Made by a program: the position numbers and the translations under genes
Shown here: positions 11,346-21,475 of the stretch, piece by piece
Layout: each line of letters starts with the position of its first letter
Position numbering within the stretch: the stretch's first letter is position 1
Assembly (NCBI GenBank): GCA_030144725.1
Contig: JASKMD010000029.1
Coordinates: 13,296,700-13,360,699 of the forward strand
Reading direction: 5' to 3'
Length of the DNA stretch: 64,000 nt
DNA from: Haematococcus lacustris
Taxonomy: Eukaryota > Chlorophyta > Chlorophyceae > Chlamydomonadales > Haematococcaceae
The notes under the pieces: generated by a model
Databases searched by the model: none
What the model was told of the DNA's origin: nothing
Seen by the model: only the letters and a program-made list of their open reading frames with translations

Positions 11346-14076
11346 ATGCAAACCATGCACAGTGCCCAGCGGTGTTTGGCGTCGGGGCATCGTCGCATGC
11401 TTCCGCTGAGTCACCTTCAAGCACATCACCATCAGCGCCTAAAACATGTGGACGCAGCACTCACAGATGGGGATCAACATCTTTCCGGCCGTCTCCTGTT
11501 GGACTGGGAACGGAGGGGGCACACCACCATCAAGGGCCTGCTTGAGCCCCAGGTGCCTTGCGCTACTAGTGCCGCACTCGCACTCGCAGTTCATCTCGCT
11601 GTATGCTTACCCCCGCTAAACAGTACGCTGTATGCTTCTGTGCACAGGTGCTGCACGACGTAAAGCAGGCAGGTCTGAATTCAACCGTCTCTCACTCCAA
11701 CCTGTCGATCACAAGCAGCTTTGAGCACTGGTCATTGTGACTTGCACACAGTGCTGCATGTGAGTAAAGAGGAGATAAAGAGGAGATAAAGAGAGGACCC
11801 AGGCAGGGTGAAGGCACACAGCGTGGCACACACCGTCCTGTAGCGCAGGCCGGGCAGGCCATGCAGTGTGGCCTGCACACGTCTGTAGGATGTGACACGG
11901 CTGATGCACAAGCACAAGCTGGCCGCCTTGCGGCAGCGCGTCAGGGTGCTGTGCCCTGGGGTGCAAGAAGTGCCCGGCACTGAAGCCGCAGCGCGCAGCT
12001 TGATCAAGCGTCACGGATCCAGCAGCCTGGGGTTCCTGCAGGTGGGACCTGACAGCAAGCTAGCTAGTGAAGCACGTACCTGCCTGAGCTGCATCAGCTG
12101 GCCACTCTGCCCTCCTGCTATGAATGTTAGGCTAAACTGTTCAGCACGCTTTCTCTGACCACGTCAGCTGGGGGGCTGTCTTGACCCTCAGCCATGGCGA
12201 CCCTCCCTACCCTCTTTCCTGCTTCCCTCCTCCCCCTTGCCTGCCCTTACCCTCACTCACCTCCAACGCCACACGCTGCTTTGCTGCCACACGCTGTCCT
12301 GCTCACCAGTTCTTCCACAACTGGCGCCAGAGCGAGGCTGTCAGGGCCCTGGTGACTTCGCCCCAGCTGGCAGGGGCTGCAGCGCAGCTGTTGGGCGCAC
12401 CCCGCCTGCGCTTATATCAGGTAGGGCACAGATGGGGCTGCACAGGGCCTCTGCTGCCACTGCACTGCTGTGGAGGGGTGCTGCTGCTGCTGTTGCTGCT
12501 GCTCCTGATCCTGATTCTGCTGCTGCTCCTTCTGCTGCTCCTGTTGCAGATAGACGCTACGCACCACTTCTCACACCGTCACTGCTGCGACCATAGCCAC
12601 TGCTGCTGCTGTTGCTGGTGTACCAGGACTGTGTATTTTATAAGGAGCCTGGCTTTGGGATGACCAACTGGCACTCTGACTTGAGGTATGCTGTAGCTCC
12701 TGGTGGGCCTGGTGGCAGCTGCCAGGAGGTGACGGCTGTGTCGGGGTGGTGCGCAGTGCAGCAGGCTAGGCAGGGAGCCAGCAGGCAGAGGTGATGCCCA
12801 TTGCCTCGCCTGCTACTCTGTATGCTGCAGGATGGCCCCGTTCGACACCAACGACTTTGTGACGGCCTGGATCCCCCTGCAACCCATACACTGCCTGCCT
12901 GCAGAGCCACCCTCATCACGCATTGAGCCTGCAGCAGACCCAGACCCCTCCCACCCACCCCAGGCCCATCACACCCAGCCAGACCAGCTGTTGAAGAGGG
13001 CAGGCAGGCAGCAGGGCGGGGCACGCAAAGGGGAGGTCAGGGCCCAGGCCCAGCATTCTCAGCTGCTGTCCGCCCAAACTGCGGCGGCTGCTGGGCTGGG
13101 GTCAGTCAGTGGCAGGGCCGACAGCGCACTGAGGTCAGCCCTCCCACACACTGACGAGCAGCAGGAGCAGCGCTGGCTGCAGGGGCAGCTGGAGCGGGAA
13201 TCTGGCTTACTTTTTGCATCCGGCTCCCATCGCGACTTTGCACTGCCGTTCTGGCACAGCCTGCAAGACATGGACCTGGGCGGCAGGCAGTACCGCTTGA
13301 GAGGAACAGGTCAGGGGCCTGAGGCCTGGGCATGGAGGGGTAGGCAGCACAACACAGGGGGGTGTACGCAAGGCTCCATAGGCTGGATTGGCAGGACCAG
13401 GGAGGTGCGGGGGCGCAAGGGGAGTGCAAGGGAGGTGCAGAAGGGGTAGGGTGCAGTCATTCTGGAGTGCAGTCCATCCCCTGGTGGGCTGAGCAGCCAC
13501 TCAACTTCTTCCACATCTCTGTGTGCTACTCCATGCATGTCAGCTCCAGTTGCACCCTCACGCGGTCGAGACCCACATGGTGATGCAAAGGCTTGCATGG
13601 GCCTGCGTGGCACCCACAGCTGATGCGGGGCCACTAGGGCGTGTCCGCTAATATTAGCTCTGGGCCAAAATGCTAATATGAGCTCACTACAGCTACAGCG
13701 GCGGCCCGGCGATCGAGAGTAATGTGAGCTAATATGAACAATAATATTAGCTGGGGGGGGAACCGCCCTAGGCACCACAGCAGGTTGTGTTTTTGCAAGG
13801 CATGGTGTGTGGCCTGCAGGCCCAATGGAGCTGGGAGACGTGTCCTTCCATCACGGCTGGCTGCTACACTGTGCGGGGGCGCAGCGCCGTGGCACCCGGG
13901 TGGCCCTAGCAGTGTCCTACTTCGCTGATGGGGCACGGCTCCTGCAGAGAGCTGCACCCACTGTGCACTCACACATGTTACACAATGAGGATGAGGAGTC
14001 GTATCAAGACTGGCTGCCAGATTTGGCGGATGGGGCTTTGGCACAGCACCCGCTGCTGCCCATTGCCTGGCCGTGA
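11346..14076 (+). CDS. phytanoyl-CoA dioxygenase (PhyH) family protein
   Basis: Fe(II)/2-oxoglutarate oxygenase. Recognisable exons: 11346-11552 (ends LLLDWERRGHTTIKGLLEPQ), 11889-12041, 12310-12420 (FFHNWRQSEAVRALVTSPQL), 12627-12685, 12831-13309 and 13820-14076 (TGA). A possible 12-base exon (VLHD) lies at 11648. The iron ligands are visible: His and Asp in NWHSDLR (12663-12685), and the distal His in GDVSFHHGWLLHCAG, followed by Arg for 2-oxoglutarate binding (RRGTRVALAVSYFAD). The substrate is unknown; the family covers phytanoyl-CoA and many other small molecules. The exon at 12831-13309 carries about 105 extra residues (Gln/Ala/Ser-rich) between WIPLQPI and LLFASGSHRDFALPFWH, which are normally close together. 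The start codon is uncertain. Confidence 0.8.
13644..13757. repeat. AT-rich inverted repeat (MITE-like) in PhyH intron
   Basis: The last intron of the dioxygenase gene contains GCTAATATTAGC (a perfect 12-base palindrome) and GCTAATATGAGCTC. About 60 bases later come imperfect inverse partners, GTGAGCTAATATGA and AATATTAGCTG. The whole can fold as a hairpin and stands out from the GC-rich surroundings. Confidence 0.5.
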
Positions 14077-14805
14077 ATGAGCCGCGATTATGAACCGTGA
14101 AACCCGCATTTGAAACCTGAAAAGTCACAAAGCACAGCACCTAACGGCGTTATAGAGCGGGAAATAAGCCGGAAATGAGTCGTGAAAATGAGCCTTAAAA
14201 TACTAAGTTTTGGAAAGTCACTATCATAGCACCTATGGTGGTCTTTCCAATGCGGGGGAACTTTCCGGAGGGGAACGGGGGAATGAGGGGAAGAGCGCAG
14301 CGGGGAAATGCGCAGCGAAGCCAGTCCGTTTGCGCCGTTGGGAAATTCCCCCAGGGGAATGGGTGGTGGTTACTCCCTAACGGCCCTCCCCTCCTCGCTT
14401 TTTGCTACCCCTGCCGAACCCTGCGGTAGCAAAAGGTGTTCGGGGGAAAAGTGAGGAGGGGCTCAGCAAATCAATTCGTCACCAAAGTGTGTCACCAATT
14501 GTTTGAGCCTTGATCTTGCCCTGGCCTTGCACCAGCCCAGGTGCCGGCTTTGAGGGCTGTTGCATGCCCTGCCCTACTACGTGTGCCCTGGCCTTGCACC
14601 TGCCCAGGTGCCAGCCCTACTGCATATGCCCAGCAGCATGACCCAGAGCAGCCCTACAGCAGCTGCCCTACCACCACCCACAGTTCTGGCCAAGACACCA
14701 TATCCCCTCTTACTGCCACCACCACCAGCACCACCACCAGCAGGCAGCCATGCACCCAGAAAGGTTGCAGGCTGAGGAGGGCAAGAGGTGCACGGGGCGT
14801 GGGGA
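14077..14805. other. intergenic region with short repeats
   Basis: No gene seen. 14385-14462 holds an interrupted inverted repeat (CTCCTCGCTTTTTGCTACC against GGTAGCAAAA...GTGAGGAG). 14515-14615 holds a short direct duplication around CCTGGCCTTGCACC. A (CAC)n-like patch precedes the hexamer array. Confidence 0.4.
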
Positions 14806-14921
14806 GGGCAGGGGCAAGGGCAGGGGCAGGGGCAGGGGCAGGGGCAGGGGCAGGGGCAGGGGCAGGGGCAGGGGCAGGGGCAGGAGCAGGGGCTGGGGCT
14901 GGGGCTGGGGCTGGGGCAGGG
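14806..14921. repeat. (CAGGGG)n hexamer array, left part
   Basis: Tandem GGGGCA/CAGGGG units with some GGGGCT variants run up to the left LTR. The array resumes after the right LTR, so it was one array split by the retrotransposon insertion. Confidence 0.9.
14917..14921. repeat. target-site duplication CAGGG, left copy
   Basis: The five bases just before the left LTR are CAGGG; the five just after the right LTR (20939-20943) are also CAGGG. Removing the element and one CAGGG restores the hexamer phase exactly, so this is a true duplication and not array periodicity. Confidence 0.85.
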
Positions 14922-15205
14922 TGTTGGAAGAGCACGGGCAGACGCGGACACCAGTTCAGGGTAGTTACATTGATCTGCCACAACTGCTAACGCGCAACCT
15001 TGCGTCAACCTTGCGCAACCTTGCGCCTACCTGTTGGAAGAGCACGGGCAGACGCGGACACCAGTTCAGGGTGCCTACGACTGCCGGGTGTCTGCCCTAA
15101 ATACGGCAGTCACACTCGCACTCATCGCGGCCGGGCCGCTGGCAGGCACACCCTACAATCCCGGTGCTTTGATCTCAACTGCACCGGGAGGGTATGCAAC
15201 TAACA
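14922..15205 (-). repeat. 3' LTR of copia element (left copy)
   Basis: 284 bp. On the coding strand it starts TGTTAG and ends CCAACA. It contains an internal direct repeat: the 41 bases at 14922-14962 recur at 15032-15072. Short TTGCG-containing repeats (CAACCTTGCG) lie between them. Confidence 0.95.
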
Positions 15206-15214
15206 CTCCCACTC
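15206..15214 (-). other. polypurine tract of copia element
   Basis: On the coding strand GAGTGGGAG directly precedes the 3' LTR start TGTTAG. This is the position and composition expected for the plus-strand primer. Confidence 0.7.
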
Positions 15215-15482
15215 AGAGGTCTGGCTAGGTGAGAGCAACAACTTTTGCGCTTCCAACAACTGTTTAAGCAAGCTACTGGCGGTTAGCAGGCATGCAAGCC
15301 TGAGCCAAGCAAACAACTGCGGGCAACTTCTCAGATCATGGCAATAGCACACCATGCTAAGATCAACAGGCTGTTAACAGGCAGACAGGCCTGTGCCTAG
15401 AATCCTTCCATGCTCCAGTCCTGATTAGCATTCCAGGCTGGATACCACAGGCTGTTTCAGATCAGATAAGACCTGTGCCTGT

Positions 15483-18400
15483 TCAGCTGAACACTCCACA
15501 TCCTTGCTTGCCCATGTTAAACTGGACTGCTGCCAAGGGCTTGGTGAGAATATCTGCCAGCATGCTGGAGGTGTGGCAGTAGTGGAAAGCTACCTCACCC
15601 CTGCTGATGCGCTCTCTGACAAAGTGGTGGTGCACATCTATGTGCTTAGCCCTGGAGGTGGCCATGGGGTTGTGCAAGAGCTGAATGGCTGCCTGATTGT
15701 CACAGCCCAAGTGCACACAGCTGGCATCCAGCTGCAGATCCCTCATGAGCTTGCGCAGCCACAGAGCCTCCTTGGCTGCGCTGGAGGCTGCCATATACTC
15801 TGCTTCTGCTGTTGACATAGCCACAGTCGGCTGCAGGCGGCTGGACCAGCTAATGGCACCCCCATTCAGAGTGAAGATATACCCCGTGGTGCTTCTGGCT
15901 GTGTCCTTGTCCCCTGCATAGTCTGCATCAGAGAAGCCCTGCAGCCCTGACACACCACCAAACAGGAGTCCTTGATCTGCTGTGCCCTTCAAGTAACATA
16001 GCACACTGCAGGCAGCTGCCCAGTGCTGCTTAGTGGGTGCGGACATGTGCCTGGCCAAGGCGCCCACAGCAAATGCAATGTCTGGCCGTGTGCAGCAGGT
16101 CAGGTAAAGCAGACTGCCCACCAGGGCACTGTAATGATGCAGAGTTGTGTCCAATGCATCCCCTTCCCTGACTAGCTTAACAGCAGGAGCCATGGGCAGA
16201 GGCTTGCTGTGAGCTGCTGACTTGCTGTTGGCTGTAACCAGCTCCTGGATGAACTTGTGCTGGTCAAGCTTGATGGTGCCCTCAGCCCTGTCTCTGGTTA
16301 GCTGCATCCCTAGGAACCACCGTGCCTCACCCAAGTCCTTCAGTTTGAATGCTGCGGACAGCTGCTTCTTCACGTGGGCCAAGCCTGCGGTGTCCCCCTG
16401 CTGGGTGCACAGAAGGCAGTCGTCCACATACACTAGCAGGTACACCATGCCAGTGCTCAGCTGCAGGGTAAACAGGGCAGGGTCTGCCTCAGAGGCCTTG
16501 AAGCCCATGCTCAGCAGCTCCTCACACAGCCTAGCATGCCACGCCCTAGGGGCCTGCCTCAGTCCATACAGGGCCTTCTGCAGGCGGCACACAGTGTTAG
16601 TGCTGCCCTCCTCAAAGCCCTCTGGCTGCTGCACATAGATAACCTCCCCTGGCTCTAGCTTGCCGTTCAGGAAGGCTGTCTCAAAGTCTAACTGATGAAT
16701 CTCCATGTTTTCAGCTGCTGCCTTGGCCAGGAGGGTGCGCAGTGTGGTGTGCTTGCTGACAGGTGCATAGACATCTCCTACATCCACACCTGATTGTTGA
16801 TAGAACCCCTTTGCCACTAGCCTGGCCTTCAGCTTCTCAATGTTCCCTGCAGCATCACGCTTCACTTTGAGTACCCATTTGGTAGGCAGCACACGTGCAT
16901 TGGCAGGACGCTCTTCAAGGCACCATGTTTGGTTGGCATGCAGGGAGGCCAGCTCAGCATTCATGGCTTCAATCCACAGGTCTGCCATGGGACCTGCCAG
17001 AGCCTCTGCCACAGTGGGTGTGTCATTGACAGGAGAGTCTGACACATTCATGGCAAACAAGTCAGAGTCCCTGAACCTCTCAGGTCGGTGCCTCTCTCTG
17101 GATGGGTTGCGCCGTGGCACGGGTGCAGCAGGTGCTTCAGGTAAGGCTGGACGTGGATCAGGTGCAGGAGGCATGGGCATAGAGGGGTGCACTGCAGGTG
17201 CTGCCTGTCTTGCTGTTGCTGATGTTGGGATCAGAGGAACACGGAGCGCAGGCTGTGCCAAGCCTGGTCTTGCTGCTGCTGCTGGTCTAGCTGCTGATGC
17301 TGCCGGTCTTGCTGCTGTTGGTGCTGTAGCTGATGCTGACGGTCTGACTGCTGCTGGTGCTGCTGGTGGTGCTGCAACTGGTGCTGCTGGTCTTGCTGCT
17401 GTTGGTGCTGCGGCTGGTGCTGCTGGTCTTGCTGCTGCTGCAGCTGGTGCTGCTGGTCTTGCTGCTGCTGGTGCTGCAGCTGGTGCTGCTGGTCTTGCTG
17501 CTGCTGGTGCTGCTGCTGGTTGTGCTCCCACTGTCTCCCTGGCTAGAGGCATAGAACGAAGGCTGAACCTGCCTATTCCTGGTCTGGGTAGCTTGCTGAT
17601 GAGCTCCAGTTGCTGTTGGTGCCACATGTGGGAGCCTGGCTCATATCTGGCAGTGAGGCTGACTTGCTGACTGGGTTCTTGCTCACTGGGTGGAGAGTCT
17701 GGGCTGCTGCTGTCTTGATGTGCCCCCACGCCTTCCAGGGATCTGGACTGTGGTCGCTGTGCACTGCTGCCTGGCCTGCTGATGCTGCTGCTGCTGCTCC
17801 CACTGTCCTCAGAGCTACTGCTGCTGGTCTGCTGCAGACTGTTGCCCCCCTCAGCAGGAGCTGCTGGGGTCAGTGGCTCAGAGGGGGTTGTAGGGCTGGG
17901 TGGGAGGGGTAAGAGAAACACAGGCTGGGCTGGCTGGTCCTGCTGGCGAGTAGGCTGCAGAACTGACAGCTCGTCAAACACTATGTCTTTGCTGCATGTC
18001 TCTCTGCCATTGACCAGGACTCTGTACGCCTTAGAGCCAGGCTCATAGCCTATGAACAGGCCCTCAACCGACTTGGCCTGCAGTTTGCTGCGCTGGTGAT
18101 CAGGAATGTGGAGCCAGACTCTGCAGCCAAACACTCTGAGACCAGACAGATCAGGTTTGACACCGTAGAAGGCCTCCCAAGGTGTGAGCGGCTGGCCTGA
18201 CACAGGAAGCAGGCATCTGACATGATTGGCAAACTTGACAGCATGTGCCCAGAAGCTGAGTGAGATATCGGCTGAGTGGATGATGTTGCGAGCTTTCTCA
18301 AAGATGGTTCTGTTCAGGCGTTCAGCTGCACCATTCTGCTGGGGGCTGTAGGGGGCTGAGTGCTGGTGCACTATGCCTTTGCTGGCACAGTACTCTCTCA

Positions 18401-20567
18401 TGCGGCTGTTGACGTATTCTGTGCCATTGTCTGTTCGGATGGCTTTGCAGCGGTAGCCTGACTGAGTCTCAAGCTCTTCAATGACTGTTCTGACTGTGTC
18501 TGGCACCTGAGCTTTGCTGCTGATAGGCACACACACAGATAGCTTTGTGTATTCATCAAGGAAAGTAGCCACATACAGGCTGCCGTCTCTGGCCCTGGCA
18601 TGCATGGGGCCACAGACATCCATGTGGATCAGCCCTAGGGGAGCTGTCACTGGAGCTGCATTGGGGGGTGGTCCAGCAAATGCAACATTCTTGTGCTGTT
18701 TGCCCTTAACACAGCCCACACACACAGCTGGATCTGAGGCAGCTGCTCGGAACTGGGCGGCTGTGACAGGTACACCTGACACCATGCCTGCTGACTGCAT
18801 GCGTGCCAGAGCATCATAGGAAGTATGACACAGGCGCTGGTGCCACACCTGGGGAGAGTTGGAGGTGGTGCTGTTGACAGAGGGCGCAGGCACGTTGGTC
18901 AGGAGCTCCAGCTTTATCCTGGGGTCAGGCTGTAGAGCTGACTGCTGGATGCCATACAGCTTGGCACCCTCCTGCTCTGAGTCTGTGTCAGGGCCATCTG
19001 GCATGGGAACAGCTGCCAGGATGTAGGAGTTTTTGACCTTGTGCGCATTCACCCTGGGCATGCTGCCAAACTGATTGCAGCTGATCTGGCACACATCCCC
19101 ACGGAAAAGAAAGCTGCTGCCTTCGTCTGTTGCAGCTGTCACTGAGATAAAGTTTTGCTTGCTGTCAGGGACATACAAAGCATGGCTGAGATACCAGGAG
19201 CCACGCTTGGTGCTCAGAAACACGCTGCCTGACCCAACTGCCCAGACCCTGTGGCCCTCAGCTGCCAGCCTTACAGGCCTGTGCTTATCTGGCGCAAAGG
19301 GGGTGTAGTTGTAGAAGAACTGCAGGTCCTTCAGAATGTGCTGTGAGGCACCTGAATCAATGCAGAAGGGGCTGTATAGGTCACTGTTGAAGTTGAGTCT
19401 GGGCTGCACCATCTGCATGAGAACATCATCAAGGTCATCATCATCATCATCATCATCAGCAGTGGAGCAGGTGAACAGGCTGGCTCCCCTGGATGGGCTC
19501 TGAGCTGCTGTTCTGCCAGGGGTCTGGGCCCTGCCTCTGCTGGGGCTGGATGCCCTGGCTGCTGGGCTAGAGCTCCTGCCTGGACTGGGACGCCTGCCTG
19601 GGCTGCTGGTTCTGGCAGAGTTGCTGAAAAGGGTCCTCATGCGATTGCGCTGATCTCTGTCAAAGGTGAAACATTCAGACATGATGTGGCCAGGCTTAGC
19701 ACAGTAGTTGCAGGTCAGATGAGCATGTGAGCTGACCTCCCTGGAAGACCTGTCAGGTGACTGTGCTCTGGTCTGCTGCTGCTGCTGCTGCTGCTCACGA
19801 GACTGCTGGGGTAGCCTGAACCTGCCCCTGCCCCCCTGTCCGCCTGAGCTGCCACCCCCCCTGCTGTCAGAAGGGGAGGAGTAGGACCAGAGTGAGGATG
19901 AGGAGGTGCTGAGTTGCTGCTGCATCTGCTTGCTGAGTAGGTCAGCTTCCTTAGTCAGCAGCACACGCTTGATGCGCTCGACTTTTAGGTCGGCGCTGGT
20001 CTGATCGTAGCGCAGCCTTTCGACTGTGCTTTCGTACTCAGGCGGTAGGGCTGCCAGGATGGCGAGTACCACTGTGGACTCAGATGTCTCACAGTTGCAA
20101 GCTTCCAGCTCTGTAAGCAGCTGCTGCAAACGCGCATAGAAGCGCGCTACTGACTCGCCGGGCTCCATGCGCAGGAGGCTGAGTTGCTGCTGAAGCTGCG
20201 ACTGTCGCGCGACTGACGATTCGGTGAACTGAGATTCGAGGGTTTCCCAGGCGTCTTGCGCTGAGTCTGCAGACTTGACAGTAAAGATGTGGAGGTTGGA
20301 GACGTGCCGCTGGATAAAGGCTTTGGCTTTGCGATCCAGCGCGCTGTCTGCAAGAGATCGGGCTAGCTCGACAGCGTACGCTGCCCGCTCCTCCTGAGTG
20401 GCGTTAGGTGCTGGCGCGGTGGGTAAGGGGGTGACGCTGTCGGTGACGACGGACCAGAGGCCTGCTTCGATTAGCAGGCCTTCGGTGCGGATGCTCCAAA
20501 TTGGCCAGTTGTCATCATCGAGAATGGTGGCCTGATTGCCAGAGGCTGAAGCAGGAGAAGTTGCCAT
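15483..20567 (-). CDS. copia gag-pol polyprotein, intact 1694 aa
   Basis: Single frame, no frameshift between gag and pol. Order: Gag-like capsid region (aa 1-230); CCHC zinc knuckle CNYCAKPGHIMSEC (about 285-298); Arg/Ser/Pro-rich linker; aspartic protease FCIDSGASQ (about 402); pre-integrase VWHQRLCHTSYDAL; integrase with catalytic Asp in HMDVCGP (about 647), Asp in TDNGTEYV (about 712) and Glu in QQNGAAERLN (about 747); a long Ala/Pro-rich spacer (about 985-1130); reverse transcriptase with KARLVAKGF, LDFETAFLNG and YVDD (about 1380); RNase H with FSDADYAGD, STAEAEYMA and HIDVHHHFVRE; and the copia-type end MLADILTKPL. All key residues are present, so the product is probably functional. 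An Asp run (DDDDDDD) lies just before the protease. Confidence 0.95.
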   Translation of the reverse strand: MATSPASASGNQATILDDDNWPIWSIRTEGLLIEAGLWSVVTDSVTPLPTAPAPNATQEERAAYAVELARSLADSALDRKAKAFIQRHVSNLHIFTVKSADSAQDAWETLESQFTESSVARQSQLQQQLSLLRMEPGESVARFYARLQQLLTELEACNCETSESTVVLAILAALPPEYESTVERLRYDQTSADLKVERIKRVLLTKEADLLSKQMQQQLSTSSSSLWSYSSPSDSRGGGSSGGQGGRGRFRLPQQSREQQQQQQQTRAQSPDRSSREVSSHAHLTCNYCAKPGHIMSECFTFDRDQRNRMRTLFSNSARTSSPGRRPSPGRSSSPAARASSPSRGRAQTPGRTAAQSPSRGASLFTCSTADDDDDDDDLDDVLMQMVQPRLNFNSDLYSPFCIDSGASQHILKDLQFFYNYTPFAPDKHRPVRLAAEGHRVWAVGSGSVFLSTKRGSWYLSHALYVPDSKQNFISVTAATDEGSSFLFRGDVCQISCNQFGSMPRVNAHKVKNSYILAAVPMPDGPDTDSEQEGAKLYGIQQSALQPDPRIKLELLTNVPAPSVNSTTSNSPQVWHQRLCHTSYDALARMQSAGMVSGVPVTAAQFRAAASDPAVCVGCVKGKQHKNVAFAGPPPNAAPVTAPLGLIHMDVCGPMHARARDGSLYVATFLDEYTKLSVCVPISSKAQVPDTVRTVIEELETQSGYRCKAIRTDNGTEYVNSRMREYCASKGIVHQHSAPYSPQQNGAAERLNRTIFEKARNIIHSADISLSFWAHAVKFANHVRCLLPVSGQPLTPWEAFYGVKPDLSGLRVFGCRVWLHIPDHQRSKLQAKSVEGLFIGYEPGSKAYRVLVNGRETCSKDIVFDELSVLQPTRQQDQPAQPVFLLPLPPSPTTPSEPLTPAAPAEGGNSLQQTSSSSSEDSGSSSSSISRPGSSAQRPQSRSLEGVGAHQDSSSPDSPPSEQEPSQQVSLTARYEPGSHMWHQQQLELISKLPRPGIGRFSLRSMPLARETVGAQPAAAPAAARPAAPAAAPAAARPAAPAAAAARPAAPAAAPTAARPAAPVAAPPAAPAAVRPSASATAPTAARPAASAARPAAAARPGLAQPALRVPLIPTSATARQAAPAVHPSMPMPPAPDPRPALPEAPAAPVPRRNPSRERHRPERFRDSDLFAMNVSDSPVNDTPTVAEALAGPMADLWIEAMNAELASLHANQTWCLEERPANARVLPTKWVLKVKRDAAGNIEKLKARLVAKGFYQQSGVDVGDVYAPVSKHTTLRTLLAKAAAENMEIHQLDFETAFLNGKLEPGEVIYVQQPEGFEEGSTNTVCRLQKALYGLRQAPRAWHARLCEELLSMGFKASEADPALFTLQLSTGMVYLLVYVDDCLLCTQQGDTAGLAHVKKQLSAAFKLKDLGEARWFLGMQLTRDRAEGTIKLDQHKFIQELVTANSKSAAHSKPLPMAPAVKLVREGDALDTTLHHYSALVGSLLYLTCCTRPDIAFAVGALARHMSAPTKQHWAAACSVLCYLKGTADQGLLFGGVSGLQGFSDADYAGDKDTARSTTGYIFTLNGGAISWSSRLQPTVAMSTAEAEYMAASSAAKEALWLRKLMRDLQLDASCVHLGCDNQAAIQLLHNPMATSRAKHIDVHHHFVRERISRGEVAFHYCHTSSMLADILTKPLAAVQFNMGKQGCGVFS

Positions 20568-20640
20568 CGCTGATCGACTGGGCTGTCAACCACACGAACC
20601 CTAGCCGGCAACTTACTGGAGTCCTATCGCGCGTCAGCGC

Positions 20641-20654
20641 GTGGGCCCATAACC
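20641..20654 (-). other. primer-binding site, internal initiator tRNA-Met type
   Basis: On the coding strand GGTTATGGGCCCAC follows the LTR end CCAACA directly. It is complementary to the conserved anticodon stem-loop of eukaryotic initiator tRNA-Met (GGGCCCAUAACC), not to a tRNA 3' end. Drosophila copia is known to prime from a cleaved initiator tRNA-Met fragment in this way. Confidence 0.8.
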
Positions 20655-20938
20655 TGTTGGAAGAGCACGGGCAGACGCGGACACCAGTTCAGGGTAGTTA
20701 CATTGATCTGCCACAACTGCTAACGCGCAACCTTGCGTCAACCTTGCGCAACCTTGCGCCTACCTGTTGGAAGAGCACGGGCAGACGCGGACACCAGTTC
20801 AGGGTGCCTACGACTGCCGGGTGTCTGCCCTAAATACGGCAGTCACACTCGCACTCATCGCGGCCGGGCCGCTGGCAGGCACACCCTACAATCCCGGTGC
20901 TTTGATCTCAACTGCACCGGGAGGGTATGCAACTAACA
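20655..20938 (-). repeat. 5' LTR of copia element (right copy)
   Basis: 284 bp, same length, internal repeat spacing (110 bases) and translations as the left LTR; no difference noticed by eye. Confidence 0.95.
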
Positions 20939-21080
20939 CAGGGGCAGGGGCAGGGGCAGGGGCAGGGGCAGGGGCAGGGGCAGGGGCAGGGGCAGGGGCA
21001 GGGGCAGGGGCAGGGGCAGGGGCAGGGGCAGGGGCAGGGGCAGGGGCAGGGGCAGGGGCAGGGGCAGGGGCAGGGGCAGG
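20939..21080. repeat. (CAGGGG)n hexamer array, right part
   Basis: About 23 near-perfect hexamers, the continuation of the array at 14806-14921. It starts with the second CAGGG target duplication. Confidence 0.9.
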
Positions 21081-21475
21081 TATAATATGTGAGCGACACA
21101 GCATCCAATACACCTCCTCACGTGCAAGCCGCTTGGCGAGGATGTCAGGATTCACTTGAGTGTTGACGGCAGCAACATCGTGGGCGCCAGGCTAGCAAAC
21201 CCACCCTGCTGCTTTTTGCCACCTCCGCTGAGCTTAAGCCAATCTCCCTTCACTCTTGTCCAAGATGACTCTTACGTGCATCAGCAGAACAAAGAAACAT
21301 AGCTATTAGTTTACCGCACGATGATTGGGACCACTCCAAAGGAACATCAATTGTTGGCTGCAGGTGTACGATTGAGTATGAGTTGAGTATGATATGAGTA
21401 GGCACCTCCTTCCACCACACCCTTCCAGTCCACCTAGCCCTACTTCCCGCCCATCCCCGCCTATCCCATCTCTCC
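21081..21475. other. intergenic region
   Basis: No gene or clear repeat seen between the hexamer array and the left arm of the long inverted repeat. Confidence 0.4.

Larger units (their letters stand above)
14922..20938 (-). mobile_element. complete Ty1/copia LTR retrotransposon
   Basis: Length 6017 bp, coding strand minus. It has two 284-bp LTRs (14922-15205 and 20655-20938) in direct orientation, beginning TG and ending CA when read on the coding strand. A 5-bp target duplication flanks it. A primer-binding site abuts the 5' LTR (right side) and a polypurine tract abuts the 3' LTR (left side). One uninterrupted gag-pol frame fills most of the interior. The LTRs look identical through their shared translations and coordinates, which implies recent insertion. 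Domain order protease, integrase, RT, RNase H is diagnostic of Ty1/copia rather than Ty3. Confidence 0.95.

Noticed and set aside
14800..15000. Long Gly-Ala / Arg-Gly and Pro-Ala open frames over the hexamer array (also 20886-21159 and 56600-56990)
   Set aside because: The frames arise because a 6-bp repeat stays open in several frames on both strands; no start context or domain.
16840..17670. 276-aa plus-strand open frame (Ala/Gly-rich)
   Set aside because: Antisense shadow of the Ala/Pro-rich spacer in the copia polyprotein.
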